Source: Corbicula japonica
Lineage: Eukaryota > Mollusca > Bivalvia > Venerida > Cyrenidae
Direction: 5' to 3'
DNA length: 64,000 nucleotides
Assembly (NCBI GenBank): GCA_038501625.1
Contig: JAZAYU010000170.1
Coordinates: forward strand, 806,001-870,000
Of this stretch, positions 35,766-48,850 are shown in pieces (the first letter of the stretch is position 1; every line of letters begins with the position of its first letter). A program made the translations under genes and the position numbers. Below the pieces are notes generated by a model. It had not been told where the DNA came from. It ran no database searches and saw nothing but the letters and a program-made list of their open reading frames with translations.

Positions 35766-36301
35766 TGGTACCCCCTCTCCACCTCCTGCTGACACCCATA
35801 TCCATACCCCAGTTAAAATCAAGTCAGCCAGACAGCAGATTGCATTGGATTTTATATGTTTCTCAAAAAAAAAGAACATGAACAAGACAAAAATTGCTCT
35901 AACTATTTTTTTATCTGGTTGACCGAATATTAAGTGAAAATCCCTGTTACGAAATGTATGGGATTGTTCTGGTTATCTGGTTATATCAAAAAGCACTATA
36001 CCATGGTGAACATTTTCGACTGCAGATTGAAAACTTTTGGGAATTTTTCTTCTGAGTAAACTTTTTCTAAGAGCTAGATTAATTTGCAATAAAGTGCGTA
36101 TGAGTTTTGATGGATAAAAAATAATTGAAAAAATTGAAATGGTTTTAGAAGAATAATAGTATTTTTCAAACAACATATCTGACCGACCTAGTCTATGATA
36201 ATAACCAGAGAATATAAAATTCGATGCAATCTGCTGTCTGGTTGACTGGATTTTTTAAACTAGGGTGGGGGTGTCAGCAGGAGGGGAGGGGGTGGGTACC
36301 A
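35766..36301. mobile_element. MITE with about 85-bp terminal inverted repeats
   Basis: The ends share TGGTACC, cctgctgacaccc, accagacagcagattgcat and gaattttatat in inverted order (35766-35855 and 36215-36301). No transposase. The open frame inside is not conserved with anything I know. The target duplication is unclear. Confidence 0.75.
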
Positions 36302-36748
36302 AAGTACGATCCTTCCACCTGTGACATTTGTTACTAAGGTGATATTGAAGCCATATTAAACGGTTATCGGTAGCTGTACGGGTGGCACATATCCATGAAA
36401 GTCTGTCTCATCAAACAACTTCTTTGTCGGCTACTGATTTATTGTTTGTACTTGACGGATATGAGCGTCAATGAATTCTTCGTATCTTCGCGTTACTAAT
36501 AAGGGCTTCCTTCATAGGAACTCCATTGTTGACATTTTAGTCAGGCTTCCCGACATGTACTGAGTTTTCAGATTTTTTCTGAATTTGGACCGCCGAAGAA
36601 CAAGTTTTACACTGGCCATTTTTGTATCGGAAAAATAGAAATATAACGTTTTTTATTTACGAAAAACGGTGTACTATATTGATTTAATTTCTTATTATGT
36701 TTTGTGGAGGGAATTGCTTCTAAATTTGGATTCAACCTTGCCATCTGT

Positions 36749-36769
36749 GAAATCGAAACCAAAAGTTGC
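36749..36769 (+). promoter_or_regulatory. ISRE-like element upstream of ART3
   Basis: GAAATCGAAACCAAAAGTTG, with two perfect GAAANN units and a third with one change, lies 39 bp before the ART3 start. It is followed by cttaaaatag, a possible TATA box. The 20 bp after it resemble the sequence after the ARH3 element. Confidence 0.5.
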
Positions 36770-36807
36770 ATAGTCTTAAAATAGATTTGGGAAGCACAGT
36801 CGGTAAG

Positions 36808-39800
36808 ATGGCTTCTTTCGAGCAGTGGAAAGGATGGAAAAAATTATTGGAAACTCCAGCTCCTGTTAGGTAAGAAAAATATTAAATAATTTATAAGCAT
36901 ATTTGAATTTTTACACTTAGTTCGATTTCTTTTAAAATAATTTTCCTTTCGATGTGTTGCATAATATTTGATGAATCACCATAATTATAATCAGTTTAAA
37001 ACGATGAATGTGTGTTACCGTGTTTCAAAAGAAAATCGGGATTAACTAATTTAAGGGTTGTGTTACTGTGAAACTGGGCATGTCTCATACCATTTTGTTT
37101 GCCTAACGTGTCTTCTACTATGCCTTGGATTTATATTCTCTGATTCCCTATTATAAATGTATTCGTTTTATTTTTTTTTCAGTTGTTTTTTTTTCAGTCG
37201 GTTTTTCAGTTTATCCAACAACGATACGCCACTGTTAATAGAATAGTAATAATCTTAAAAAAACGCATTTAAGTAGATGTTAGGGTTTAGTTTTTGCGTA
37301 GCGGGGCCTTCTCCATTTTCTGTAAATCACACCAAAATTGAACTATAATGTATATGGTGTTCGCTACTTATGTGATCTTCTAGCTCCTCCCTCTGTGTAG
37401 TGATGTGGTATTTCTGCGCGAAAGTTTAACAGTCGCTCGCTTCATTCAGACTTAGACAGGATTATTTCATTGTGTGTAAATGTTATTTGTTAGAATTATA
37501 ATAGAAATGAAACGAACATTTTACACCCTACAGCATTAAGTACTTAAAAAACTATTGGGGTACTGGTATGTATCAAAAACAACACACAGACATGACTTGA
37601 CAAACACATTAACTGCACGTGATAGCATAATACATATCGCTATAAATTATGATGTTAAGTTCCTGTACAGTTACACTATTCTGACTTATTTCGCATTGGA
37701 ATGAAATACACACACATAATGTTTTGTTTTAACCCTTTACTACCTATATTCGGATTTTATCGCTTGTCGTCTGATCTGGATCTGCACTGTTCGTATCTTG
37801 GTCAGAAATAACCTAATGATCGTAAAAGCGAGCAGTGCAGATCCTATTTAGACGGCACATGTGTACGATCTGATCTAATTTTACACTTTTCGCCCATGAG
37901 ATAACAGCCATATCCGATGGAGTAAAGGGTTATCACTGTTTGTACATTAATAAAGGTAAAAAAAAATAAACCTCAAAATAAAAAAAATTGAAAACATAAA
38001 ATATTGTTTGTAATTCCGGTTGTAAGATTCAAATGACTTAAAAAACATGCCCTCAGTTGCTAGTTAAATTACCGCTTACATGCTCATAGCGCACATCTAT
38101 GCACAAAAAAGAAATAAAAAGGTGAAATATGCATATCAGGAATCGCCACATTCAGAAAAAACAGCCTCCCCACACAGTCAAGAAGAAAAGAGGGAGAGAG
38201 CATGGTTAATAAAATGATCAGTTTCAAAAGAGACACCACTAACAATTAACAAAAATGAGAACCCGAGGGGATACCGCCTTGGAACGGTCAGTGGCAAATC
38301 AAATTGCCACTGGGGGTTTCAACCAGGTACTAGGGTGCACCAACCTCACACTTGCCCCAACAGGTTCTCATATTACAAAACAAATACAAGTTGTCTTGGT
38401 GAAACAACTCCAACCCACTTATTGGCACAACAATGTTGCATGCAAAAGCACACAAACATATAAAACATAAGAATCTAATAGCATTGCAAAGACGAATACC
38501 AAATTATGTGGACCGGCAATATAAAATGATTTTCTTCATCGTCAGAAAAGCTCAACAAGTTATTGAGCTACAAAAATGTTGACAAAGCCGCGATTGTGAT
38601 TGGCCTACAAATAAGTGCGAACACCAAGATTCCTTTTATATTGATATACATTATCGGTTGGAATATACAAAAAATACTGTTTACCTGTGCCCTTGGCAAG
38701 ACCGAAGTATGAAAATATTGCTGTCTATGCTTGACTGAGCCAATCCATGGGCAGCAACGGAAATGCACATTCACGCTCACGCCACACAGCATCGAAATAA
38801 AGGATAAATACATCTGAATAATATTTATGTATTTGTTTTAATATTATTTTCAGGGTGGTGGTGACAAATGACATCGAAAATGAAGCTAAAATAATCGACA
38901 AGTTGCTGGTATCTGCAAGGAACGGACAGTGGCAACAAGTATGGCAGATACTTGGATCGGTAGAACATCCAGTCCGAGACAGAATATTTAACGCTATCCC
39001 CGAAAACCGTAGATGGGGTATTCTCCATCAGGCTATTTACTGGAACAACGAGGAAATTCTTCGATACCTCCTGAAATACGAGGCCTGCGATTCCGAAATG
39101 AAAGCAAAAGCATGCAAGTCAGAATGCGGGGAAACAACAAGAATGACCGCACAGGAAATTGCCGTCGCATATAAGCGTGATAATATGGCCGCAATTTTAT
39201 CGAAACACACAAATCGTATTTTTGATCAAGATATACCAACTTTCGAATCCTACGAAAATTATACTGAGAACATGGGACTTGGTCTTATTTCAGTCACGCT
39301 TGCTGCATATAAAAACACGTTTCATCCGAAGCCTATCGATCCGACAAAACCTGTTTCGGCTATTCTACATGATATTTTTCAAGACATATTGAGATCTGAT
39401 GACAGAAGAAAAAGTATACAAGAGAAGGTCAGCGACTCCGTATACGTGGTGTGTGAAGACCACAGTGAAACTGTAAAGAGCAGCAAAACCCGTGAAGAAT
39501 TTTTTATGAACATTATCAAAACATACACGTTGGAAGAAAATTACATGTACACCTATCTAAATATGGCATTTCGACGACAAAGACAGAAAAACTACCGACC
39601 GACAGGTGATGACTTGGCACTCGGACCATATGCCGTGATGTATCAAATGCTGCTTCTGTACTGGCCAGAAATCGGTCGAGAAAACCGAAAAACGTTCCGC
39701 AGGATGTTGTTGAGCGCTCAAGATGCTGCCAAATATCAAGTCGGGACAAAGCTTGTTTGGCAGTCGGTTGTGTCTTCCTCTGTTAAAATTGAAAGTGCTT

Positions 39801-40009
39801 TGCCGTTCCCAACGTGCGGACCAACAGGAGATCAACCAGTGGTTTTTACTATTGACAACTCAACAAATAGTTCATGGCAACCAAGAAACATCGAAAAGTA
39901 CGCAATGTATATGGAACACGAAAGAACCTACCCGGCTGGTGCAAAATTCCAAGTGACAGGACGCAGCACGAAAGGTACAGACATCTACGTAAACCTCAAA
40001 CTTCTATAA
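36808..40009 (+). CDS. ART3: ankyrin-like/R-S-E mono-ADP-ribosyltransferase, two exons
   Basis: Complete writer gene. Exon 1 is 36808-36869 (MASFEQWKGWKKLLETPAPV, then ag before donor gtaag). The intron is 36870-38853, ending in ttattttcag, and exon 2 is 38854-40009. The product is about 405 residues. It contains two ankyrin-like repeats (RRWGILHQAIYW and TAQEIAVAY), a linker domain of about 150 residues shared with ART1, then TFRRML (R303/R304), SVVSSS (325-330) and MEHERTYPAGAKF with E375 and E377 as the ExE pair. No signal peptide or membrane segment is visible, so a cytosolic or nuclear site is inferred. Frame and motifs are intact, making it the best functional ART in the window. The intron carries a MITE and an RT-element fragment. 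The 3' flank motif near 40300 is shared with ART2. Confidence 0.88.
37730..37932. mobile_element. Short MITE in the ART3 intron
   Basis: About 200 bp bounded by TAACCCTTTACT and its inverse (agtaaagggtta), with further imperfect pairing (cctatattcgg and ccatatccgatgg). Non-coding. Confidence 0.6.
38125..38490 (-). mobile_element. 3' fragment of reverse-transcriptase element in the ART3 intron (copy G)
   Basis: Reverse complement of the 3' end of copy E and near-identical to 27247-27600, so one of the youngest copies. Open frames here are repeat shadows. Confidence 0.75.
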
Positions 40010-42245
40010 AAAAAGAAAAGCGGGATTGAAAAAGGCATGTGGAAATGTTTAAAGAACCTAAAGCAATAATCGAAGCGTTTTCTATATAAACATTCATCTG
40101 TAACAAGGAGAAATTAGGGCGGTCTTTATTGTGTGAAACAACAACTCTATTCAATAATCATCAAATGAACACACGTATATTTTTGTGCATCCCAATATTC
40201 ATACAATTAAACAGTACACAATTTATTCCATCCCAAACGCCGGTGTGCATATTACAGTGAAAATGTAACCTTAAATGTAGTATTTTAAGATTGATACCAT
40301 TCCATGTTCAGCGGCGTGTTGTCCCCTGATAAAAGAATGGATTAGCCCTAAACAACAAAAAATGAGCGGAAGTGAACAAGATAGAATAGACACGTGATTT
40401 GATAATATAAATACTGCATATCATAGAGAAAAGACGAATGCAAAACATCATAAAAAAGAAGGAAGTATATCCTAGGTGGGATTGAACATTATCCAAATCT
40501 ACATTGCCTGTGATATGGAAACCACACATCTTAAAACAAGCCGAACTTTTAAAACAAAAGTAATTACAGAAGTACTATCATACATAAGTAGTGTGATCAA
40601 CGACATTCAAAGTACACTCAATGGACGTTATTGATAACATCACTGATTTCTTGTAGGGTGATTTTTTCAATTGCCTAATCATTTATTGCTAAAAATGATA
40701 AAAAATTCAGTTTATCATTGATTTAAGGTACACTGTTCTATAGTGTTACTAAATACCAGCCCACGATTATGTCGACACATTTATTTTGTTCTGATTTTTG
40801 ATATCTTTAAATTTGTTTGAACGGAATGACTTCATTAAGGTATATATGGCCCTAGTTCCTTGAGATTTCTAATCGTCTGATTTCTGACGAAAATGAACTG
40901 TCTCTATTTATAAATTTATTATCAATTCGTGAAAATTGACAAGGGCATTTGGCATTCATATTCAAAACTCGGTGAAACTTAAGAAGTACCGTTATTAAGT
41001 AAACAAAACACAAAATTCAAAGTCGGTAAGAAAAGTAACTAAACTTATAACAAACCTAATTTAAAGTCATATCATTCATAAACAAAGGACGATAAAGAAT
41101 CCTGCGGGTTTCCACACTATCAGTGGAAAACTAGCTTAAATACCAGGTAAAGATCAAGCACAAATAAATGTTGAGTGCAGTCCTATCCAATGAACAAAAG
41201 GCATAAACCAAAAATGCTAGATTTGCAAATGAGTTTTAAATACAAATTCCCCCGTATGATGATGGTTGATTACAAGCAACCTCTTACTTTATCTGTATAT
41301 CTCAAATTGCTTGCTTTGTTGAACTTGTAGTGATAAAAAACTGGATGTATATCTTAAATCACGGTGACAATCCTACAAATAACGAAGAGGAAGTACATGT
41401 CTCAAATTCAGTCATTCTTATTAACAAACGACCGTTAATAGGAATCTGTTTGGACTGCTGAACTAACTTTTGACGGTGTCGAGTTGGAACACCATAGAAA
41501 CGCTACGAATATTAGTCCATCAGTAAACAACGGTGTTTCATTGAATTTTAATCAGATATTTAAAAATTATTCAGTTTAATTTTTTGATGTTACTCGTGTA
41601 GCTCTGATTGTTTAGAATTACAATGTTAAATCATCGTCAGTCTGATCCCCACGGTAGATCCCATTTCCTTATTGCTCATGATCAATGAATACTAATATAA
41701 TAGAATATAACCGGGTCACTATTTGACGATAATACGAAATATCCTTTTACACCTCTTTCTATTTTTGATACTAAGTCGAGGCACAGTTTTGTTTTCTGTA
41801 AAAAATATTCTGAACATAGCTCTATTTGCTTTATTCGCCTTTAATATAGTTGTCAAATATTTTATTTATTTATCTGTAGTATGAATAACAATAAAGGTAA
41901 AATGTCATAAATATTTTTTGGACTTCTTATGAAGTTGCAGTTGAGACAAAAATGATGGAGACTCATATATTTCCGTATCAAGCTGTTTATCAGCAGGTCT
42001 TTTTATCAATACTTATGTTTCTACTTTGTGCAGGATTGGCAAACAAAACGCTTTGCTTTTATCCCAGTTCTGAAACGGGTTACGTTTATAGGTCTGAGTA
42101 AGTATCTTATGAGACAGCTCGTAGGTAGAAAAAAGTTCTGACTGGCACAAATTCGGTCAAAGATACAGCAAAATTCGAGCGACCTAAGACTGTAACGGGC
42201 AATACAAATGACTCAAATGTCTGTGATAACGCTCTGCGCCATTTA
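40010..42245. other. ART3 3' flank and intergenic DNA
   Basis: Carries the ART 3' flank motif (tccatgttcagcggcgt, 40301-40317). A block at 40868-40925 (gatttctaatcgtctgattt, then tctctatttataaat) also occurs at 13048-13110. No gene seen. Confidence 0.5.
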
Positions 42246-42393
42246 TGTATGTTTGTACGGAACAGTACGGTCTGAACAGACCTTTATCCGTAATGCCTTT
42301 TTGAGTTGTGTCCCTTGTTGTGATTTTAGTGTTGGTTCACGATCTCAAATAAAGTTAATTTGAATCGTCACAATTGTCTTGTGTCCACTGGCG
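42246..42393 (+). repeat. 5' LTR of the Gypsy element
   Basis: About 148 bp, starting TGTATGTTTGTACGG, with AATAAA inside near 42350. It matches the 3' LTR except for a 14-bp difference and a few substitutions; the exact 3' border is uncertain by several bases. Confidence 0.75.
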
Positions 42394-42555
42394 TGGTGGC
42401 AGCGTCAAGGATCACCCACAGTCTCCCTCTACACAGCGAGGATGGACAGTTAATAAATTTTTTAGCAAAACGCAGTTTACAAAGCAACTTGCACAATTTC
42501 AAGCAATGACGAAGCAGTTTTTCTGACTGTTGTAATCGTATTAACATTATTATTT

Positions 42556-45500
42556 ATGGCTGCTAGGGCTCCAAAACAATGGGCTTTGACAGTGAACGAG
42601 TCGATAACCTCATTCGAAGCATGGAGGAATAACTTGCAATACAATCTGTCTCTTGATCCAAATTTCGCTACATTTTTAGTTGAAGACTTTAAATGGGAGA
42701 AGAAGACCAGTACCAATCCGCTAAGGGGTCTTACTGATGACGGAGAAACCGTACATGTAGCTCGTCGGCGTACAGCGGCACAGAAATGCACACATCTGGA
42801 TCTAATGCTTTGACAAATCGCCAGTTACTGTCCCATAATCGCTCGGTCTCAATTTATTCAAAGGTCAACATCACTGAACAGTATTTGGCAAGTCATACGT
42901 GCTCATTTTGGCTTTCAAACTTCCGGTGCGCGCTTCTTGGATTTCAATGACATTAAACTAGAGCCTGGCGAGAAACCGGAGGATTTGTATCAAAGATTAA
43001 CGTGTTTTGTGGAGGACAATCTTTTGCGTAAAGATGGTGGTATTAAACACCATGATGAAGTTCCAGCAACTGATGAAGAGCTTTCTCCCACCACTGAGAA
43101 CCTAATCGTACTTACCTGGCTTAGACTTATACATCCTGATCTTCCGGCCCTGGTGAGACAAAGATACGGGACAGAACTACGTTCCCAAACTATTGCATCA
43201 TTAAAGCCGGAGATTTCACTAGCCTTAAGTTCATTAATGGAGGAGGTTCACGCAGTAGCTGAGGTTAAGGTGTTGAGGGCCTCATTTAAAGAGAAAGGTA
43301 AGCCAAGGAAAAGTGCCTCTAAACTAAAAACTACGAATAAGTCATGTGTGCTGTGTAAGCAAGCCGGTCGTCCTTCTGGTCATTATCTCAGTAAATGTAT
43401 TTACCTACCAGATAGTGATAAACAGTATATCAGCAAGGCTCGTTCAGCCGTCTGTGATGACTCGCTGTCTGACATTAGTGATGACGATATTCCTCAGGAA
43501 CCAGCTAACACCACAAGTAAATCGCGTTCTGTTCATACATCACGACGTGTTGGAACAAACATTTCTCCATATTTCAAAGCGTTTTACAAGCATTATCCTT
43601 TACACATTACACTAGATACCGGTGCTGAGATTAATATGATAAAAGCTGCTACTGCTCAGCGTATTGGGGCGGTCATTACCAAGAGCGACCAAGGTGCACA
43701 TCAAGCTGATGGAGTAACACCATTAGAAATAATTGGAGAAACTAGGCTTACTCTGACGCGAAATGACCAAGATATATCTAGAAGCTCTTGTGGTTAGTGA
43801 ATTGGATAGTGACATTCTCGCAGGTACTCCATTTATGACTCAAAATGATGTATCTGCCAGACCTGCAAAGCAAGAGATAACCATCCATGGCACAGATAAG
43901 TTCATATATGGCTCAACCGACAGTGAACAATTAGACAATCGTGTTAGACGTGCTAAAGCTACTGTTCTTCGTGCTCCGGCCGGTACAATCTGGCCAGGTG
44001 ACTATCTGGAGCTGAACATTCCACCAGAATTCACAGATGATTGTTTGCTAGCTATTGAACCGCGTTGCGACAGTTCTCCTATTGGTATGCGTGACTGGCC
44101 GAGACCTCATATTACATTGCGGGAAAAATTCGCCTGTGTAACGATACTCACTTACCTCAACAATTACGAAAGAATGATCATGTCTGTCAAGTCTTGAACA
44201 CTGTGGTACCATATATTACTGAGGAATGTAGGAACACAAACACACAATTGATTGTGCAGTCTAGCACTTCTCATACACTTAACTCTGACTCAGTCAATCT
44301 CGACCCCGATAAAATTCTCTCTGATGAAAGTCGCGATCAATTTCGAAGCGTATTAAGAAAATATGACGAAGTATTTAGCTCGGATTGAAGTGGTTACAAT
44401 GGTGCTGAAGGTGCTTTTGAAGCTGTCGTCAACATGAGACCAACACAACCCCCTCAACGAAAAGGCAGATTACCACAGTATGGACGCGATAAGCTTGTTA
44501 AGCTGCAAGACAAATTTGATGAGCTAGAAGCACAAGGCGTATTCAAGCGACCAGAGGATGTAGGTGTTTCTGTTGAATATTTGAATCCTTCGTTTTTGGT
44601 CAAAAAGTCTTCTGGTGGATTTCGCCTAGTAACTGCCTTTGGTGAAGAAGGTCAATACAGTAAACCTCAACCTTCATTAATGCCTGATGTAAACTCTGTT
44701 CTCAGAACGATTGGTCAGTGGAAGTATATCATTGTAGCTGACCTGACCAGTGCATTTTATCAGATACCATTATCGCGAGCATCAATGAAGTATTGTGGTG
44801 TAGCCACACCTTTACGTGGGGTTCGGGTATACACTAGGAGTGCCATGGGAATGCCTGGTTCTGAAACTGCCTTGGAGGAATTAGGGTATTAGGTGACTGT
44901 TTACAGGAGGGATTTGTTGCAAAATTGGCAGATGATTTGTACTGTGGAGAAAACAGTCCTGAAGAGCTCATTCAAAACTGGACCAAAGTACTACAAGCAC
45001 TCCAGAAATGCAATCTTAAAGTTTCGCCTTCTAAAACCGTAATCTGTCCACAGTCCACCACCATACTCGGTTGGGTCTGGGAAGACGGCCAGATCTCCGC
45101 CAGTCCACATAAAGTTGCTGTTCTGTCAACATGTCCACCACCATCCACTGTCCGTGATCTGCGCGCATTTATTGGAGCATACAAGATGCTTGCCCGTGTC
45201 CTACCAGGTTGCGCACAGCTCATATCAATATTAGAAGATGCTACCTCTGGTAAAGAATCACGTGATAAGTTGTTATGGACTGATAGCTTACTTTCTGAAT
45301 TCAAATCTGCACAAATAGCGTTAAGTTGTCACAAATCAATAACTCTACCAAAAGCTGATGATCAACTTTGGATCGTTACTGACGCTTCAGTCACAAGATA
45401 TGGGATTGGCGCTACTCTTTACGTAAATAGAAATGATAAGTTGCTTCTTGCGGGTTTCTTCAGCGCTAAACTAAAGAAACATCAAGTGAATTGGTTACCA

Positions 45501-47328
45501 TGCGAAGTTGAAGCTTTGAGCATAGCGGCCGCAATCAAGCACTTTGCACCCTTTATCATTCAATCAAAACATGTTACTTGTTTACTAACTGATAGTAAGC
45601 CGTGTGTACAAGCCATTCAGAAACTGTATCGCGGTGAATTCTCTGCAAGTCCGCGTGTAACCTCATTCCTGTCAGTCGTCAGTCGCTACCAAGTTCACGT
45701 TCAACACTTGTCTGGATCAGCTAACATTCCATCAGACTTTGCAAGTAGAAATGCTGCAGAATGCCAAGAACCGAGTTGTCAAGTATGCTCTTTCATTAAT
45801 CGGCTTGAAGAATCTGTTGTCAGCTCGGTCAGCTGTCAAGATATTATTGACAATATTAGTAAACTACCATTCACTTCAAGATCAGCTTGGAAAGATCTCC
45901 AGGCAGAATGCCCAGATTTACGACGCACATCAGCTCATTTGAAGCAAGGTACACGTCCCTCCAAGAAACAAACTAAAGTAAAAGACGTTAAAAGATACTT
46001 GAATGTTGCATCAAGAGCAAGCGATGGTTAACTTGTTGTGAGGCGCAGTGATCCATTGTTACCCCCAGCTGATTTAATTATTGTACCACGTAATGTTCTG
46101 GATGGTTTGATTACAGCGCTACATTTGAAACTTGGCCACCCAAGCAAACATCAGCTACATTTAGTCGTCAAGCGCCACATTTACGCCTTGGATTTATCTA
46201 ATGCAATAGACAAAGTTTGTGACAATTGCCACACTTGTGCTTCGCTCAAAAGATTGACTGAAAGTCTTGTGAAACAATCATCTGAAGATCCACCGGAACT
46301 TATCGGTATCAATTTCGCAGCAGATGTTATGAAACAAAATCGTCAACTGATACTCGTAGTTCGAGAAACAGTCTCTTCGTATACCTCAGCATGTATCATT
46401 CCGGATGAAAAACATGACAGTTTACGTGATAATTTAGTGAGTCTTATGGCTGGAATGCATCCATTGGACGGTCCAAATGCAGTTGTTCGCGTTGACCCTG
46501 CACCGGCTTTTGTGTCGTTAAAAAATGACAAATTTCTTGAACAACAGAACATCTCACTTCAAATTGGTCGGGCAAAAAATGAAAATAAAAATCCTGTTGC
46601 CGAAAAGGCCATTCGTGAACTTGAATCCGAAATGTTAAAAGTGACACCTGGTGGAGGACCCTTGACCCCTGTTCAACTCAGTATCTGTGTCTCATGACTA
46701 AACTCACGTATTCGTAACCAAGGTTTATCTTCTAGTGAAATATGGACCCAGAGAGATCAATTCACCAGTGAACAAATTCCCTTGAACGACCACGATATTG
46801 TGATTAACCAACATAGGATGCGTCAAGATAATCATAGGTACAGTGAAAAGTCAAAATGTCCCAAATCGCCACGTAGTGCAATGCAAATTCAAGTTGGCGA
46901 CCTAGTGTATTTGTATTCAGACAAGCACAAATTGCGAGCTCGCGACAGATATCTTGTTGTTTCCATAGACGGCGATTGGTGTTTTATCAAGAAGTTTGCC
47001 GGCAACCAATTACGTGCCACCTCTTACAAAGTCAAATGTTCAGAGTGCTATCGCGTCGGCAGTGAGATTAAGATAAACAGATTTGGTAGTTCATTTGATT
47101 CAAATTGTGAAGATGAAACAGAACCATGTGTTCAACCACCCCCACTATGTGCTCAAGCTCCAGAGGTTATTCCATCGATGTTGTCTTTACTCAGGGCTTG
47201 ATAATGATGAGCTTCTGGAAGTTGAAGTTCAAGCTCCTGTTGAAAATAATACTCATAGGGATAGACCATTACGTACAAAAATGCCACCGGCCTATCTGAA
47301 AGATTACCATGTCTATTCTTTATCATAA
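42556..47328 (+). pseudogene. Broken gag-pol of the Gypsy element
   Basis: Consecutive open pieces in shifting frames (42556, 42937, 43763, 44194, 44434, 44925, 46038, 46782) are separated by stops near 42811, 44386, 46029 and 46695 and frameshifts near 43770, 44190 and 44890. Seen in order: gag, a CX2CX8HX4C zinc-knuckle variant (about 43346), protease LDTGAE (43613), RT motifs ([14 protein letters not shown] at 44925 in place of the usual YxDD), RNase H (TDAS, TDSKP), an integrase zinc-binding region (H...H...CDNCHTC, about 46130-46250) and an integrase core ending around 47100. A decayed mobile-element gene, not a host gene. Confidence 0.85.
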
Positions 47329-47853
47329 AAGTTTCATCACCAGTGTTCAAGGGGCATAATAATCCCCTAGGGTGATGTCAAAAGTTTCTGTGTATTCAAG
47401 AGTTTGGAGTTAACCAATTTGTTAAAAGGATTCACGGAACAAATTGAATATGATTCTGGTAGTTACAAAATTTTATGATCCTGGAAGACAAAAGACTTGT
47501 TGGCGGATGTTCTAGTACTTAACCTTTACCAGATCACGTGTGTTAAGAGGCACAATAATCCTCAGACGTGATCTTGAGAGAACAAGTAGTTCTCATTTTA
47601 TTCTAGTAACATTCTGGATGTCATAAAGTAACATAAGTAACATTCTGGATGTCATAAAGTAACATTCTTGATGTCATAATTTGGTTACATTTGATGTCTT
47701 ATATTTTGCATAATTAGTTTATTAGTAATTTCTACTCTGTTAGCTAATAATTTAGGTACACACTCTGTGTATACATGTAATTTTCAAGGTTTACATACTA
47801 TGAGTGCATTTTCAAGCTTTTAAGAAAAAAAAAGGTGGTTACGCCAAATGTTG

Positions 47854-48015
47854 TGTATGTTTGTACGGAACAGTACGGTCTGAACAGACCTTTATCCGTA
47901 ATGCCTTTCTGAGTTGTGTCCCTTGTTGTGATTTTCCGTTTCCGTTTTTCGTGTTGGTTCACGATCTTAAATAAAGTTAATTTGAATCGTCACAATTGTC
48001 TTTTGTCCACTGGCG
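47854..48015 (+). repeat. 3' LTR of the Gypsy element
   Basis: About 162 bp. Includes an extra ccgtttccgttttt relative to the 5' LTR, so the two LTRs have diverged or recombined since insertion. Confidence 0.75.
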
Positions 48016-48229
48016 CTGCACAATTTCGTGAATGTTGACATACCTTAATAGCGCTATTAAATACCTTTCCAATGTTATACACACTAGCTGTCATGTCAAG
48101 ATTTAAAGTAATCGTAATTTGTATAGGGCCAGTCATTGGCCACTGTTGTAAAAATGGTTGGGAAACGGTTGAGAATATTGAAGAAATTAGAGCTTTAATA
48201 AACGTTTGCAAAAACAGCATGGTTATACA

Positions 48230-48305
48230 ATGATCAGTTTCAAAATAGACGCCACAAACAATTAACGAAAGTGAGAATCCGAGGGGTTGCTGCCTTGGAA
48301 CGGTG
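48230..48305 (-). mobile_element. Small RT-element 3' fragment (copy H)
   Basis: Matches atgatcagtttcaaaa and gccttggaacggt of the reversed 3' region; about 75 bp. Confidence 0.55.
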
Positions 48306-48329
48306 TAACAGTTTCATATTTTAGGTGAA

Positions 48330-48850
48330 AACATAAAATGTCACCAGTAGATGTTAAGTTTAAAATGGATAGTTTTTATCAAACTATTTTCACAATGATC
48401 AAAATCATGTAACCCGAACTACAAGACTTTTATAGTTACTTCGATCTGGCATGGCAGACAAAAAGTAGCGTTTCATAAGGTGTCATGATAAACATATAAA
48501 ACAATTAATTAAAAAAATGTGTTATGCTTTCTAATTTTAGAAGTTCAGATACAAATACTGATCCTCCCCTATCCTGGAATTCAGTCCTTCTATCACAAAT
48601 CTGGTTAACAGAGCATTTATTAGCTTTATTTGTTGGCATTTGGTCACACACTGTAGTTACTTGAGCTTAAATAACATCAGTTCCAATAATATATTATTTC
48701 CCTCTTTAATTAAAGTTGACCTAAAAGCTGGATTTTGTAATCTCCTAATTGTTTACAAAATGATTTGTCGCTTTAAATAGAATAAATTTTAGAAATTTGT
48801 AAAATCAAATCCTGACCTAGAAAAATACGGGATTTCTTAATCACCTGAAT
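48330..48850 (+). repeat. Dispersed repeat shared with 8290-8660
   Basis: Same block order as 8290-8660 (gcatggcaga, aaggtgtcatgataaacat, acgggatttctt). It ends exactly where the satellite starts. Confidence 0.45.

Larger units (their letters stand above)
42246..48015 (+). mobile_element. Inactive Ty3/Gypsy-type LTR retrotransposon
   Basis: Two similar terminal repeats enclose gag, protease, RT, RNase H and integrase regions in Gypsy order. Internal stops and frameshifts make it non-functional. A purine run with aaaaaaaaaggtgg precedes the 3' LTR as a polypurine tract. Short repeats (aacattctggatgtcataaa) lie at 47607-47690. No clean target duplication could be identified. Confidence 0.85.
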
